Positions 34,472 through 43,629 are shown, counted from the stretch's first letter. The stretch: 51,064 nucleotides of DNA from Brevinematales bacterium (GCA_026417755.1 JAOACQ010000110.1:1-51064); one strand, 5' to 3'. Notes: generated by a model from the letters alone, not told the origin. Numbers and translations are program-made.

Positions 34472-35365
34472 CTATCTCGCTCCGTTTATAATTAAAGGCA
34501 ACCCTGTAGCATTAGGACTTGTTGGCATAATTATAAAAGTAGCGTTAGATGAATTCGCAAGATTCTTATAAACTTGGATCGCCTCAAGTTGTATATAATA
34601 TGGTGTAAGAGTAGAATTTATAATTCTTTGAGCTTCAGCGAGCCCTTTAGCCTCAATCACTTTTATTCTTGCTTCTTCCTCTGCCTTTTGCTTTTTAAAC
34701 TCCATTGCCTCTGCTTCCTGCTGGGCTTTTAATTTCATCTGTATGGCATCCTCGACTTCCTGTGGGAGCAATATCGCCCTGATAAGAAAACTATCAATAA
34801 CCACCCCCTTCTCCGAAAGTTTCTCAATCAATATTTTTTCAATCTCTTTTGCTATTTCTTCTCTTTTGGAAGAATAAATCTCTTCCGCTTTGTATTTACT
34901 AATAACATTTCTTATCTCTGTTCTTATAATAGGCAAAATTATTTTGTTTAATAACTCATTAAGACTTGTAGCATAAAGTGAATATATTTTAGGAGCCATA
35001 GCTTCATTTATTTTATAAAGAGTAGTACAATCTAAAGAAATCGTAAGCCCATTCTGTGTCCTTGCATTGACAATATTTGAATCAGCAAGTGTTAATTCTT
35101 GAAGTCTGGTAGGGAAATATACTATTTTCACATAAGGAGGAACAAAATTTACTCCGCTTTTTAATGTTCTATCAGAAACATGGCCAAGAAAAATATAAAT
35201 ACCAGTATAACCTGCCGGTATCACAATTACAGTAGAAATAAGAAGGAGTACTAAACCAACCGAAAAAACAAAAATAGAAAACAATCTTCCGAGTTTTTTA
35301 AAAGGTTTTACAAAAAGTATGATAGAAATTATAATTAATAGTATTGAAATTAAAAACTTCATCAT
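34472..35365 (-). CDS. SPFH/prohibitin-family membrane protein
   Basis: A 297-residue protein with two N-terminal membrane segments (about 5-22 and 28-48), then an SPFH/band-7 domain (about 50-200; VIPAGYTGIYIFLGHVSDRTLKSGVNFVPPYVK) and a Glu/Ala/Lys-rich coiled coil (about 200-255). Such proteins form large oligomeric scaffolds or rings at the inner membrane and often steer proteases such as FtsH, but no protease partner is encoded next to it. The start has an AGGAGG site. Confidence 0.9.
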   Translation of the reverse strand: MMKFLISILLIIISIILFVKPFKKLGRLFSIFVFSVGLVLLLISTVIVIPAGYTGIYIFLGHVSDRTLKSGVNFVPPYVKIVYFPTRLQELTLADSNIVNARTQNGLTISLDCTTLYKINEAMAPKIYSLYATSLNELLNKIILPIIRTEIRNVISKYKAEEIYSSKREEIAKEIEKILIEKLSEKGVVIDSFLIRAILLPQEVEDAIQMKLKAQQEAEAMEFKKQKAEEEARIKVIEAKGLAEAQRIINSTLTPYYIQLEAIQVYKNLANSSNATFIIMPTSPNATGLPLIINGAR

Positions 35366-35428
35366 TTTTTCCTCCTATGCCATATTTTAAATCTATATAA
35401 AACTAAATGCAAGAAAAGGGAGATAGTT

Positions 35429-35971
35429 ATGAAGAAATTTATTTTTCTAATGCTTTTGACAGGTATTTCTTTTGGTTTTGATTATAAGGAGGATTTATTT
35501 GAAAAAAGAAATGCAATTGTAGTTGAAGTAAGCGACGGAGACACAATTAAAGTGAAACTAAATGGAAAAATCGAAAAAGTTAGACTTTCCTTTGTTGATA
35601 CAATGGAAAGCAAAAAAAATAAAAAAGCAAAGAAAGATTTTAACTCAACCTATGAAAATGTAAGATTTAACGAAATTATAGAATATGGGAAAAAAGCAAA
35701 AAATTTTTTAAAGAGAGAGCTTCCTAACGGAACAAGAGTTCTCCTCTATATACCGTTAGAAAAACCTAGAGATAGTTTTAAAAGAATACTCGCTATAGTA
35801 GTAAAAGAAAAAGATAAAAAAGTCATTAACGAAATTTTACTGCTTAACGGACTGGCAAGAACATATTATCTTAAAGACGCTCCAGAAGATTTAAGAGAGT
35901 ATTATTTAAAACTTGAAAGAAAAGCACAGGAAGAAAATTTAGGAATTTGGAAAATTATCATAAAAAAGTAG
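35429..35971 (+). CDS. Exported thermonuclease-like (SNase) protein
   Basis: A 180-residue protein with a signal peptide (1-16, ISFGF) and a staphylococcal-nuclease domain (about 25-178). The key features are VSDGDTIKVK, VRLSFVDTMES (Arg and Glu matching Arg35 and Glu43 of the staphylococcal enzyme) and FKRILAIVV (Arg87 equivalent), so catalytic residues look complete. It would degrade DNA or RNA outside the cytoplasm with calcium. A GGGAGATAG site precedes the ATG; a weak hairpin follows. Confidence 0.88.
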   Translation: MKKFIFLMLLTGISFGFDYKEDLFEKRNAIVVEVSDGDTIKVKLNGKIEKVRLSFVDTMESKKNKKAKKDFNSTYENVRFNEIIEYGKKAKNFLKRELPNGTRVLLYIPLEKPRDSFKRILAIVVKEKDKKVINEILLLNGLARTYYLKDAPEDLREYYLKLERKAQEENLGIWKIIIKK

Positions 35972-36011
35972 TAAAAAAAAACCTACTAAAAAAATTTTTT
36001 TCTTAAAATTA

Positions 36012-36040
36012 TTGACATATTTTAAAAAAAGTTTTAATCT
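36012..36040 (+). promoter_or_regulatory. ddl-ftsQAZ promoter
   Basis: TTGACA (36012-36017), a 17-base spacer and TAATCT (36035-36040), 32 bases before the ddl ATG. Confidence 0.6.
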
Positions 36041-36072
36041 ATATAAAATAAAAAAGTTTTTTGGAATTTTTT

Positions 36073-37002
36073 ATGGATATTATCAAGGATAAAAAAATAG
36101 GTGTGCTCTGTGGTGGACTTTCTTCTGAAAGAGAAATTTCTCTTCGTTCCGGTAAGAATGTTTATAATACCCTTAAAAACATGGGACTTAATACAATAAT
36201 GATAGACGTTGATAGAGATATTGTAAGCAAATTAAAGGAAGAAAAGATAGATATAGCATTCATAATGCTTCATGGGCGTTACGGAGAGGATGGTTGTATT
36301 CAGGGGCTTCTTGAAATACTTGATATCCCCTATACAGGTCCCGGTGTTTTAGCAAGTTCAGTAGGTATGAATAAAAGAATAACCAAAAGAATCCTTTCTG
36401 CTAAAGGTATACCTGTTCCGGAATCAATAGATGTAAACTTTGAAAACCCAGATGAAACAATTGATTACATTAAAAATAAAATCAAATTTCCAGTGATTAT
36501 TAAACCAAACTGTGAAGGTTCAAGTATCGGGGTAATAAAGATAGAAAATGAAAATAAATTAAGAGAGGTCCTTTCAAACTATCAATTTAAAGACAGTTTT
36601 ATAGAAAAATATGTAGAGGGTAAAGAGGTTACAGCAGGTGGTATTCTTACAAAAGAAGGCTTTATTGACCTACCACTTCTTGGTTTGATCCCACAAAATG
36701 AGTTTTATGATTTTGATGCAAAATACACAAAAGGCAAAACTATAATGGAATTACCAGCTCAGGTTTCAAAATCGGTTGAGGAAAAGATAAAAAGATATAT
36801 TGAAACAACTTTCTATGAACTTGACCTTTATGGAGTCGCAAGACTTGATGTTATAATTGATAAAGATGATAATCCATATTTTCTTGAAGTAAACACGATA
36901 CCCGGTATGACAGAAACAAGTGACATACCAGCAATGGCAAAAGCAAAAGGTATGAGTATGGAAGAGCTTGTATCATTGATTTTAAAAAGTGCCTTTAAGT
37001 AA
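36073..37002 (+). CDS. ddl: D-alanine-D-alanine ligase
   Basis: A 309-residue ATP-grasp enzyme that joins two D-alanines for peptidoglycan precursors. Motifs: GVLCGGLSSEREISLRSG (substrate-side N-terminus), MLHGRYGEDGCIQGLLEILDIPYTGPG, FPVIIKPNCEGSSIGV for ATP, RLDVIIDKDDNPYFLEVNTIPGMTETS with the metal-binding Glu and Asn. The start at 36073 (MDIIKDKKIG) was chosen over a TTG at 36061. It leads into the ftsQ-ftsA-ftsZ genes, the classic dcw order. Confidence 0.97.
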   Translation: MDIIKDKKIGVLCGGLSSEREISLRSGKNVYNTLKNMGLNTIMIDVDRDIVSKLKEEKIDIAFIMLHGRYGEDGCIQGLLEILDIPYTGPGVLASSVGMNKRITKRILSAKGIPVPESIDVNFENPDETIDYIKNKIKFPVIIKPNCEGSSIGVIKIENENKLREVLSNYQFKDSFIEKYVEGKEVTAGGILTKEGFIDLPLLGLIPQNEFYDFDAKYTKGKTIMELPAQVSKSVEEKIKRYIETTFYELDLYGVARLDVIIDKDDNPYFLEVNTIPGMTETSDIPAMAKAKGMSMEELVSLILKSAFK

Positions 37003-37042
37003 AAGAAATAATTGGTTACCTCTTTTTAGGAGAAATTGTTAT

Positions 37043-37087
37043 ATGAAAATAGGTTTATATTTTAATTTTAAAACCTTAGAGTTTTAG
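37043..37087 (+). CDS. Candidate 14-residue leader ORF before ftsQ
   Basis: An ATG at 37043 has an AGGAGA ribosome site about nine bases ahead and reads MKIGLYFNFKTLEF to a TAG at 37085-37087. The ftsQ ATG follows four bases later and has no good site of its own. Ribosomes finishing this ORF could reinitiate on ftsQ, setting low FtsQ levels. It is too short for homology support. Confidence 0.4.
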   Translation: MKIGLYFNFKTLEF

Positions 37088-37091
37088 AATT

Positions 37092-37817
37092 ATGAGAAAA
37101 GGGACTATTATTTTTTCGAGATTTATTATTATTGTTTTCTTTTTGTTTTTAATTTCAGGTTTGCATTATGGATTCTATCTTATTCTTTTAAACACGGACG
37201 CATTTGCTCTTAAAGAAATTAAAGTAATTGGTAACAGATTTTTTCCCACAGAGAGCGTTATTATTAATTCAGGAATTGTAAAAGGAATTAATATTATGCA
37301 AATTAATCTCAAAGAAGTAGCATCAAGACTTAAAAAAAATTCATTTGTAAAAGATGTGGAAGTTAAAAGAATTTTTCCGGACAAAATAGAAATAATTATA
37401 AAAGAGAAGGATGCTGTGGCAAATTTTAACTACAATGGAAGCTACTTTGTAATAGACAAAGATGGTGTTTTTTTAACAAACGGTATATATATATTAGCCC
37501 CCTATCTTGAAGTTGATTATATTCCTTTAATTGAAAATGGAAAAGTTAAGGATGAATTTATTACATTCAATTTAGCAAATATATTTGATTATGGTAAACT
37601 GGATAAATTTGAAAAAATTTTAATAAAAAAAGACAGTGGAATCTTTATAAACTTAAAAAATCCAAAAAATACAACCTTTTTTGCCGGTAAAAAAATACTT
37701 GATGAAAATATTCTGGATAGAATATTTTATCTTGCTGACTATATTACCTCAAACAATATAAACATTAAACTGGTTGATTTAAGAAAAGAAAATGCCATAG
37801 GCATTTCAAATAATTAA
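37092..37817 (+). CDS. ftsQ: Cell-division protein FtsQ/DivIB
   Basis: A 241-residue bitopic membrane protein: cytoplasmic tail, one membrane segment (about 7-31), a POTRA domain (about 40-108; FALKEIKVIGNRFFPTESVIINSGIVKG, then KNSFVKDVEVKRIFPDKIEIIIKEK) and a beta domain with the FtsQ-type FVIDKDGVFLTNG. It is part of the divisome FtsQLB complex. Divergent as usual, but the POTRA motif and the position between ddl and ftsA settle it. It lacks a clear Shine-Dalgarno sequence. ftsA follows after 13 bases. Confidence 0.9.
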   Translation: MRKGTIIFSRFIIIVFFLFLISGLHYGFYLILLNTDAFALKEIKVIGNRFFPTESVIINSGIVKGINIMQINLKEVASRLKKNSFVKDVEVKRIFPDKIEIIIKEKDAVANFNYNGSYFVIDKDGVFLTNGIYILAPYLEVDYIPLIENGKVKDEFITFNLANIFDYGKLDKFEKILIKKDSGIFINLKNPKNTTFFAGKKILDENILDRIFYLADYITSNNINIKLVDLRKENAIGISNN

Positions 37818-37830
37818 TATGGAGGTATAA

Positions 37831-39066
37831 GTGGAATCAAAAATTTTAGTAGGAATGGATATAGGAACAACAAAGGTATGTACTGTAATTTCAAAAATAA
37901 ATGAAGTTAACGAACTTGAAATAATTGGTGTAGGTCTTGTACCTTCCAGAGGACTCAGAAAGGGCGTAGTCATAAATATTGAAACTACAGCAGCTTCAAT
38001 AGCTTCATCAGTAGAAAAAGCCGAAATTCAGGCTGGCATCGAAGTTAAGGGAGCCTATATTGGAATTTCAGGTGGACATGTAGAGGGCATAACAAGCAAA
38101 GGTGTTATTGCAATAGCAGATAAAAATAAAGAGATTACTGATGCAGATGTCCGAAGAGTAATTGATGCTGCCATGGCAATAGTTATACCCGTTGATAGAG
38201 AAGTTGTCCATGTTATACCACAGGAGTTTATTGTAGATAGTCAGGCAGGTGTCAAGAACCCGGTAGGTATGTCTGGGATAAGACTTGAAGCAGTTGTAAA
38301 TATAATAACCGCTGCAGCATCTTCAATAAACAACGTAGTAAAAAGTGTTAATAGAGCAGGTTATGAGACTCTCGACATTATCCTTGAACCACTCGCTGCA
38401 GCCCAGGCGGTCTTAACAGAAGAAGAAAAAGAACTTGGAGTAGCCCTACTTGATATAGGTGGTGGAACAACCGATTATATAATTTTTGAAAATGGTAGCA
38501 CAAGAAGAACTGGTGTTATCTCACTTGGGGGAAACCAAATAACAAATGATATAGCATTTGTCCTCAAAACTCCAACAAATTCAGCCGAAGAATTAAAGAA
38601 AAGATATGGTGCTGCTATTTCAGATTATATTTCTGAAGATGAAGAAATCGAAATACCGGGGCTTGGTGGTAGAACCCCAACAATAGAAAAAAGAAAAAAA
38701 CTTGTAGAAGTTATAGAAGCAAGAATAGAAGAGATTTTTGAAATTGTCAATCTGGAATTTGAAAAAAGTGGACTTAAACCATATTTACCTGCAGGAATAG
38801 TACTCACAGGCGGAGTAGCATTAACTCCTTATATAAGTGATCTGGCAAGTGAGGTTTTTGGTTTACCTGTAAGAATTGGCAAACCAATAGGTATCGAAGG
38901 TCTTAAAGATATAGTTGAGAGCCCTATTTACTCAACAGCAGTTGGTCTTGCACTCTATGCCAAAAACCACTTACCAAGGCTTGGCCCTGTAAATACAAAA
39001 GATGAAGACAAAAATTTTAAGTCTATAATAGATAGAATCAGAGAATGGTTTAACGAATTTTTTTAA
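37831..39066 (+). CDS. ftsA: Cell-division protein FtsA
   Basis: A 411-residue actin-like ATPase. Signatures are GMDIGTTKVCTVIS (phosphate 1), the SHS2-type 1C region (ISGGHVEGITSKGVIAI), LLDIGGGTTDYIIF (phosphate 2), VLTGGVALTPYISDLA (adenosine) and a C-terminal amphipathic tail (IIDRIREWFNEFF) that binds the membrane. It links FtsZ filaments to the inner membrane. It begins at a GTG with a GGAGG site. ftsZ follows after 28 bases. Confidence 0.97.
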   Translation: MESKILVGMDIGTTKVCTVISKINEVNELEIIGVGLVPSRGLRKGVVINIETTAASIASSVEKAEIQAGIEVKGAYIGISGGHVEGITSKGVIAIADKNKEITDADVRRVIDAAMAIVIPVDREVVHVIPQEFIVDSQAGVKNPVGMSGIRLEAVVNIITAAASSINNVVKSVNRAGYETLDIILEPLAAAQAVLTEEEKELGVALLDIGGGTTDYIIFENGSTRRTGVISLGGNQITNDIAFVLKTPTNSAEELKKRYGAAISDYISEDEEIEIPGLGGRTPTIEKRKKLVEVIEARIEEIFEIVNLEFEKSGLKPYLPAGIVLTGGVALTPYISDLASEVFGLPVRIGKPIGIEGLKDIVESPIYSTAVGLALYAKNHLPRLGPVNTKDEDKNFKSIIDRIREWFNEFF

Positions 39067-39094
39067 GAATTTATAAATATCCGGGAGGGGAATT

Positions 39095-40288
39095 ATGTTA
39101 TATGAGAATTTTAATGAACTAAACCATGCTTCAGCGGACTTATTTTCTGATGTTAATGAAGAACCAATAACTAGAATTAAAGTTGTTGGTATTGGTGGTG
39201 CTGGTTGTAACGCAGTAAACAGAATGATTCAGGATGGATTGAGCAATGTAGAGTTTGTAGCTGTTAACACAGATCTTCAGGTTTTAAAAAACTCCCTTGC
39301 CAAGATCAAAATGCAGATTGGTGCAAGATCTACAAGAGGACTTGGAGCAGGAGCAAAACCAGAAGTAGGAGAAAAGGCTGCCCAGGAGGATATTGAGGAG
39401 ATTAAGACTTTATTTAGTAAGACAGATATGATATTTATCACTGCTGGTATGGGTGGAGGAACAGGTACAGGTGCAGCTCCAGTTTTTGCAAAAGTTGCAA
39501 AAGAAATGGGTATCTTAACGGTTGCTGTTGTTACACTTCCTTTTGACTTTGAGGGAAAACAAAGAATCGACAGAGCAATGCAGGGCATTAACAAACTTAA
39601 AGAAAATGTTGATACTATGATTGTAATCTCAAACTCAAGAATCTTTAAAGTTATTGAGAGAAAAGCACACATCAAAAATGCCTTTCACAAAATTGATGAA
39701 GTTTTAAAACATGCTGTTCAGGGAATTTCAAGCATTATAACTGATGTCGGAATCATTAATGTGGACTTTGCTGATGTTAGAACTGTTCTGTCAAACAAGG
39801 GAGAGGCTATAATGGGTGTAGGTATAGGTGAAGGTGAAAATAGAGCAGTTGAAGCAGCAAAACTTGCGCTTGAAAATCCTCTTATAGAAAATACTTCTTT
39901 CAAAAATGCTGCCGCTGTGCTCGTTAATATAGTAGGTGGAAATGACTTCTCAATGAGCGAATATTATGAAGCCGCACAAACAATAACAGAATTCTGTAGA
40001 CCAGATGCCGAAATCATCGTCGGTGTGAATGTCGATGATAACTTAAAGGATAAGGTTAAAATTATTCTTATCGCAACAGGTTTCCAGAAAGAAGAAACTG
40101 AAGTATGCAAAAATCCTTTATCTTTTGACAATGCTATAGAGGATAGAAAAGTTCTCTCTATTTCCGAAATAAGAAGAGAAAGAATGAAAAATAGAATTAA
40201 CATTGATCAAACTTTTGTAAACAGAAGTTTACTTGATGAAGATTATGAAACTCCATCTTTCTATAGGAGGCAAAATAAGGTTAATTAA
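39095..40288 (+). CDS. ftsZ: Cell-division protein FtsZ
   Basis: A 397-residue tubulin-like GTPase that forms the division ring. GGAGCNAVNRM, AGMGGGTGTGAAPV (GTP binding), the T7 loop NVDFADVRTVL and the C-terminal tail ETPSFYRRQ, which binds FtsA, are all present. The linker between core and tail is short (about 45 residues). A GGGAGGGG site precedes the ATG. Its stop overlaps the stop of recQ by four bases. Confidence 0.98.
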   Translation: MLYENFNELNHASADLFSDVNEEPITRIKVVGIGGAGCNAVNRMIQDGLSNVEFVAVNTDLQVLKNSLAKIKMQIGARSTRGLGAGAKPEVGEKAAQEDIEEIKTLFSKTDMIFITAGMGGGTGTGAAPVFAKVAKEMGILTVAVVTLPFDFEGKQRIDRAMQGINKLKENVDTMIVISNSRIFKVIERKAHIKNAFHKIDEVLKHAVQGISSIITDVGIINVDFADVRTVLSNKGEAIMGVGIGEGENRAVEAAKLALENPLIENTSFKNAAAVLVNIVGGNDFSMSEYYEAAQTITEFCRPDAEIIVGVNVDDNLKDKVKIILIATGFQKEETEVCKNPLSFDNAIEDRKVLSISEIRRERMKNRINIDQTFVNRSLLDEDYETPSFYRRQNKVN

Positions 40289-41826
40289 ATTTTTGATTTA
40301 AGATAAAAACAATCACCTATAGTTTTTATCTTGATTAAATTTTTATTAAAAAGATTATATACTGCAAGTTTAATCTCTTCAGGGGAAGTGCCACGTAGTT
40401 TTTTGTAGCCTGAAAATATCCTATACTTGAGGCTTTTCCCCTGAAGAATATCTGTCAACATATCAAAATCCATCCAGAATATTTTTGATAAGGTGGCAAG
40501 GATAGTTTTTTCAATAGAGTTTAATTTTTCTTTTTCAGGAACACATCTATCACATTTTTTACACTCCTTTTTTTCTTCTCCAAAATAATCAAGTAAAAAA
40601 GAAAATCTACAACCATCATAAAATATAAAATTCTTCATTGTTTGAATTTTTTTAATTTCAATTAACCTCTTCCTTTTATTCAAATAGTAAATCTTTAAAA
40701 TTTTCATTATCTCACTTACAACAGTCTTTAAATCGTATTTAATAATCCTTTTAAGGTAATTTTTGAGCTTTACTTTCAAGAAATTAAGAGTTAAATATTT
40801 TTTGGTAAGCATTTTTTGATAATTATTTAAATCTTGAAAAGATACTAAAAAAATACACTCTGAAATTTCACCATCCCTTCCACCTCTCCCTATCTCCTGA
40901 AAATATTCCTCAATCTCATAAGGCAAACCAAAATGTATAATCTGCCTGATATCTTTCTTATCAATACCCATACCAAAAGCACTTGTCGCAATCATAATAT
41001 TTGATCCCCCTGTTATAAATTTTTCCTGATTAATATTTTTTTCTTCCGATGTTAAGTCTGCATGATAAATTAGAGGATATAATTTATGATAATTTAGCAA
41101 ATTATTAAGTCTATAAAGTAAAATTTTAGAACCTGTAAATATAATTGTATTCTTTCCCTTAACTTTATTTTTAATCTCTTCTTCTTTTTCTTCTGTCAGT
41201 TTAACACTTATCTTCAAGTTATCCCTATAAATAGTCTTTTTAAAAATTTTGGCATCATTTATGTTAAGATAAAATTTAATATCATTTATTATTATTTTAT
41301 TAGCCGTTGCAGTAAAAGCAGAAATAACCTCTATATCAAACTTTTTTATAAATTTTATTATTTCAAGATAAGAACTTCTGAAAGAATTACCCCAAAGAGA
41401 AATACAATGTGCCTCATCTATAACAAGCATTGAAATTTTTACTTTTCTTAAAGAATTAATAAAGTTTTTATTTAAAAGCCTTTCTGGAGTAACATAAATT
41501 ATTTTATAATTTTCTATATTATTAAGAATATTATCAATTTCATTTTTATCTTTAGTAGAAGCTAAGTAATCTACATTTAATAAATTATAACGATTTTTGA
41601 GATTTTCGACCTGATCCTTCATAAGAGAAATAATAGGACTCACAACTATTGTCACACCATCAAAAATCAAAGCTGGAACTTGATAACATAAAGACTTCCC
41701 CCCACCTGTCGGCATTATAGCAATAGTATTTTGTCGAGAAATTATAGAATTGATAACCTCAAATTGCAAATCATACAACTTTTCTATGCCAAAAACATTT
41801 CTGGATACTTCAAAAATTTTTTCCAT
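40285..41826 (-). CDS. recQ: RecQ-type DNA helicase without HRDC
   Basis: A 513-residue superfamily 2 helicase that unwinds DNA 3' to 5' with ATP in repair. Motif 0 with Gln (LYDLQFEVINSI), Walker A MPTGGGKS, SPIISLMKDQ, DEAH in IDEAHCISLWG, FTATAN, the FGMGIDKKDIRQIIHFGLP region and QEIGRGGRDG are all seen. A four-cysteine zinc site (GCRFSFLLDYF...CKKCDRC) and a winged-helix-like end (LATLSKIFWM...YRIFSGYKKLRG) complete the RQC-like part. No HRDC domain follows, making it shorter than E. coli RecQ. No convincing ribosome site precedes the ATG. Confidence 0.93.
   Translation of the reverse strand: MEKIFEVSRNVFGIEKLYDLQFEVINSIISRQNTIAIMPTGGGKSLCYQVPALIFDGVTIVVSPIISLMKDQVENLKNRYNLLNVDYLASTKDKNEIDNILNNIENYKIIYVTPERLLNKNFINSLRKVKISMLVIDEAHCISLWGNSFRSSYLEIIKFIKKFDIEVISAFTATANKIIINDIKFYLNINDAKIFKKTIYRDNLKISVKLTEEKEEEIKNKVKGKNTIIFTGSKILLYRLNNLLNYHKLYPLIYHADLTSEEKNINQEKFITGGSNIMIATSAFGMGIDKKDIRQIIHFGLPYEIEEYFQEIGRGGRDGEISECIFLVSFQDLNNYQKMLTKKYLTLNFLKVKLKNYLKRIIKYDLKTVVSEIMKILKIYYLNKRKRLIEIKKIQTMKNFIFYDGCRFSFLLDYFGEEKKECKKCDRCVPEKEKLNSIEKTILATLSKIFWMDFDMLTDILQGKSLKYRIFSGYKKLRGTSPEEIKLAVYNLFNKNLIKIKTIGDCFYLKSKI
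40300..40332 (+). terminator. Terminator of the ddl-ftsZ operon inside recQ
   Basis: A perfect 11-bp stem AAGATAAAAAC / GTTTTTATCTT with an 11-base loop begins 11 bases after the ftsZ stop, within the last codons of the opposing recQ. An AT-rich stretch with a T5 run follows. Confidence 0.7.
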
Positions 41827-41840
41827 AAGTCATTAAAATT

Positions 41841-41868
41841 TTGATTTATTAATATTTTGCTTTATAAT
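41841..41868 (+). promoter_or_regulatory. murF promoter
   Basis: TTGATT (41841-41846), a 16-base spacer and TATAAT (41863-41868). It lies in the divergent recQ-murF gap and leads to a leader with TAAGGAA before the murF ATG. Confidence 0.65.
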
Positions 41869-41896
41869 TATATAAATTTCAAGTTTAAGGAATATT

Positions 41897-43243
41897 ATGT
41901 TAACACCAGACTTTATAACAGAAAGTTTGAATGTTCAACCAGTCATAATAGGGGAAATAAGAAAAGATATATCACTTAAAATATCTATCGATTCAAGAGA
42001 AATTGATGAAAATTCTTGCTTTCTTGCTATCAAAGGAGAAAGATTCGATGGACATAATTTTGTAAAAGATTGTGTTAACAAAGGAGTAAAATATTTTATT
42101 TTAAACAAAAAATATAAAAACAAAATAAAAGAAAATGGATATTTCTGGTTTGTGAAAGACAACATAAAAGCTCTCGGGCAACTTGCTAAAAAATATAAAA
42201 ACGAAATTTTTGCAAATTCTGTAGCAATAACTGGTAGCTCTGGAAAAACAACAACAAGAGAACTAATCGTTTCAATACTTTCAAAAAAATACAATATCCA
42301 TACCGCAAAGAAAAACTTCAATAACGAAATAGGTTTGCCCCTTACCATACTTGAGGCCAAACCAGAAACACACATTTTTGTATTAGAACTTGGTATGAAC
42401 CATAGAGGTGAAATTCACCGACTATCAAAGATTGTATCTCCCTTTGCCTCAGTAATAACAAATATCGGCTATGCACATATTGGAAATCTTGGAAGTAGAG
42501 AAAATATTGCAAAAGCAAAAGCAGAAATATTTGATGGAATGAATAAAGGTGGTTACGCCTTTTTGAATAAAGATGATGATTTTTATGAATTCTTAAAGAA
42601 AATTTCTCCCTGTGAGGTTATTGACTTTTCTATAAAAGATATTCAAATAATTGAAAATAAAGGTATAGATGGTTTTACTATAGATTATAAAGGGGAAAAA
42701 ATAGAATTTTCTCTTCCTGGATTTCATAATATTTCAAATCTTGCAGCAGCATTAAAAGTTGCTGAGTTCTTCAATGTAGACCCAAAAAATATTGCTGAAG
42801 CTATAAAAAATTTCAAACCGGTAAAAGGTAGAAATGAAGTAGTTAAAGGTAAAATAACCCTCATCAATGATGCATACAACGCAAATCCAGCTTCAATGAA
42901 AGCTAGTCTTCTTGTGTTATCATCTTCTAATAAAGGCCGAAAAATTGCTGTACTATCAGATATGCTTGAACTGGGAAAGTATGAAGTTAAGTTACATGAA
43001 GAATTAGGAGAATGGATTAATACCCAAAAACCATGCGAAACAATTTTTTGTTATGGAAAATTAAGCAAGATTATGGCTGATAAAATAAAAAACATCAAAG
43101 TTTTTTGGTTCGATAATAAAGAAAAAATGATTGAAGAATTAAAATCTTTTGTGCAGGAAGGAGATATAATTCTATTTAAGGCATCACACAGTATGGGACT
43201 TGAAGAAGTTTTTGATAGACTTCGTTCTTTTAAATCCAATTAA
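41897..43243 (+). CDS. murF: UDP-MurNAc-tripeptide-D-Ala-D-Ala ligase
   Basis: A 448-residue Mur ligase that adds the D-Ala-D-Ala dipeptide made by Ddl to the UDP-MurNAc tripeptide, the last cytosolic step of the peptidoglycan monomer. The N-terminal uridine-binding region has SIDSREIDENSCFLAIKGERFDGHNF; the P-loop is ITGSSGKTTTRE; then come NFNNEIGLPLT, ELGMNHRGEI, ITNIGYAHIGNLGS and the C-terminal NDAYNANPASM. It stands apart from ftsZ because recQ is inserted on the other strand. Confidence 0.97.
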   Translation: MLTPDFITESLNVQPVIIGEIRKDISLKISIDSREIDENSCFLAIKGERFDGHNFVKDCVNKGVKYFILNKKYKNKIKENGYFWFVKDNIKALGQLAKKYKNEIFANSVAITGSSGKTTTRELIVSILSKKYNIHTAKKNFNNEIGLPLTILEAKPETHIFVLELGMNHRGEIHRLSKIVSPFASVITNIGYAHIGNLGSRENIAKAKAEIFDGMNKGGYAFLNKDDDFYEFLKKISPCEVIDFSIKDIQIIENKGIDGFTIDYKGEKIEFSLPGFHNISNLAAALKVAEFFNVDPKNIAEAIKNFKPVKGRNEVVKGKITLINDAYNANPASMKASLLVLSSSNKGRKIAVLSDMLELGKYEVKLHEELGEWINTQKPCETIFCYGKLSKIMADKIKNIKVFWFDNKEKMIEELKSFVQEGDIILFKASHSMGLEEVFDRLRSFKSN

Positions 43244-43285
43244 TCTATAACATAATTCCTATGCTAGACTTACACAACTCAAGTT

Positions 43286-43486
43286 TTAAGTATTCTTTTT
43301 TGACTTATTTAATACAAAGTTATCAAACTTCTTCCAGACTTCTTCTGGCTCACACCCATCTTCATCTTTTATTATGAGATAATAACAGGGTGAAGAATTA
43401 TTCAGAACACACTTATCAATATTCATTTCTTTTGAGCTATCAACATTGCAACGGGGCAAAGAACATTTAAGAAGTAAACTTTTCAT
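43286..43486 (-). CDS. Small cysteine-containing protein of unknown function
   Basis: A 66-residue protein with five cysteines, including CSLPRC near the start, then CVLNNSSPCYYLII. The spacing suggests a small metal or disulfide site, but no family is recognised. It has a strong GGAGGAG ribosome site and a good promoter (43528-43556), which support it as real. A lysine-rich tail closes it. No signal peptide or membrane segment is visible. Confidence 0.72.
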   Translation of the reverse strand: MKSLLLKCSLPRCNVDSSKEMNIDKCVLNNSSPCYYLIIKDEDGCEPEEVWKKFDNFVLNKSKKNT

Positions 43487-43527
43487 ATTCTCCTCCAGTA
43501 TATTTCTCCCCCGAACAATACTTTTAT

Positions 43528-43556
43528 ATTATAACAATATTTTACTTTTTTCTCAA
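43528..43556 (-). promoter_or_regulatory. Promoter of the small Cys protein gene
   Basis: On the minus strand TTGAGA (43556-43551), a 17-base spacer and TATAAT (43533-43528), about 40 bases before the ATG. Confidence 0.7.
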
Positions 43557-43600
43557 TCTGTTTTTTATATATTTTATTGTAAACCTAATTTAAATTTTGG

Positions 43601-43629
43601 TTGACAATTTTTTAACTTTATTTTATAAT
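43601..43629 (+). promoter_or_regulatory. Consensus promoter of the bioB-like gene
   Basis: TTGACA (43601-43606), 17 bases, TATAAT (43624-43629), a perfect consensus. Only eight bases (AACTCAAT) separate it from the ATG, so transcription should begin at or within two bases of the start codon. Confidence 0.8.

Noticed and set aside
39277-39675. Long ORF antisense to ftsZ, and similar shadows in pgk, tpiA, xylH and murF
   Set aside because: They mirror strong conserved genes, have no ribosome sites and no plausible protein features.
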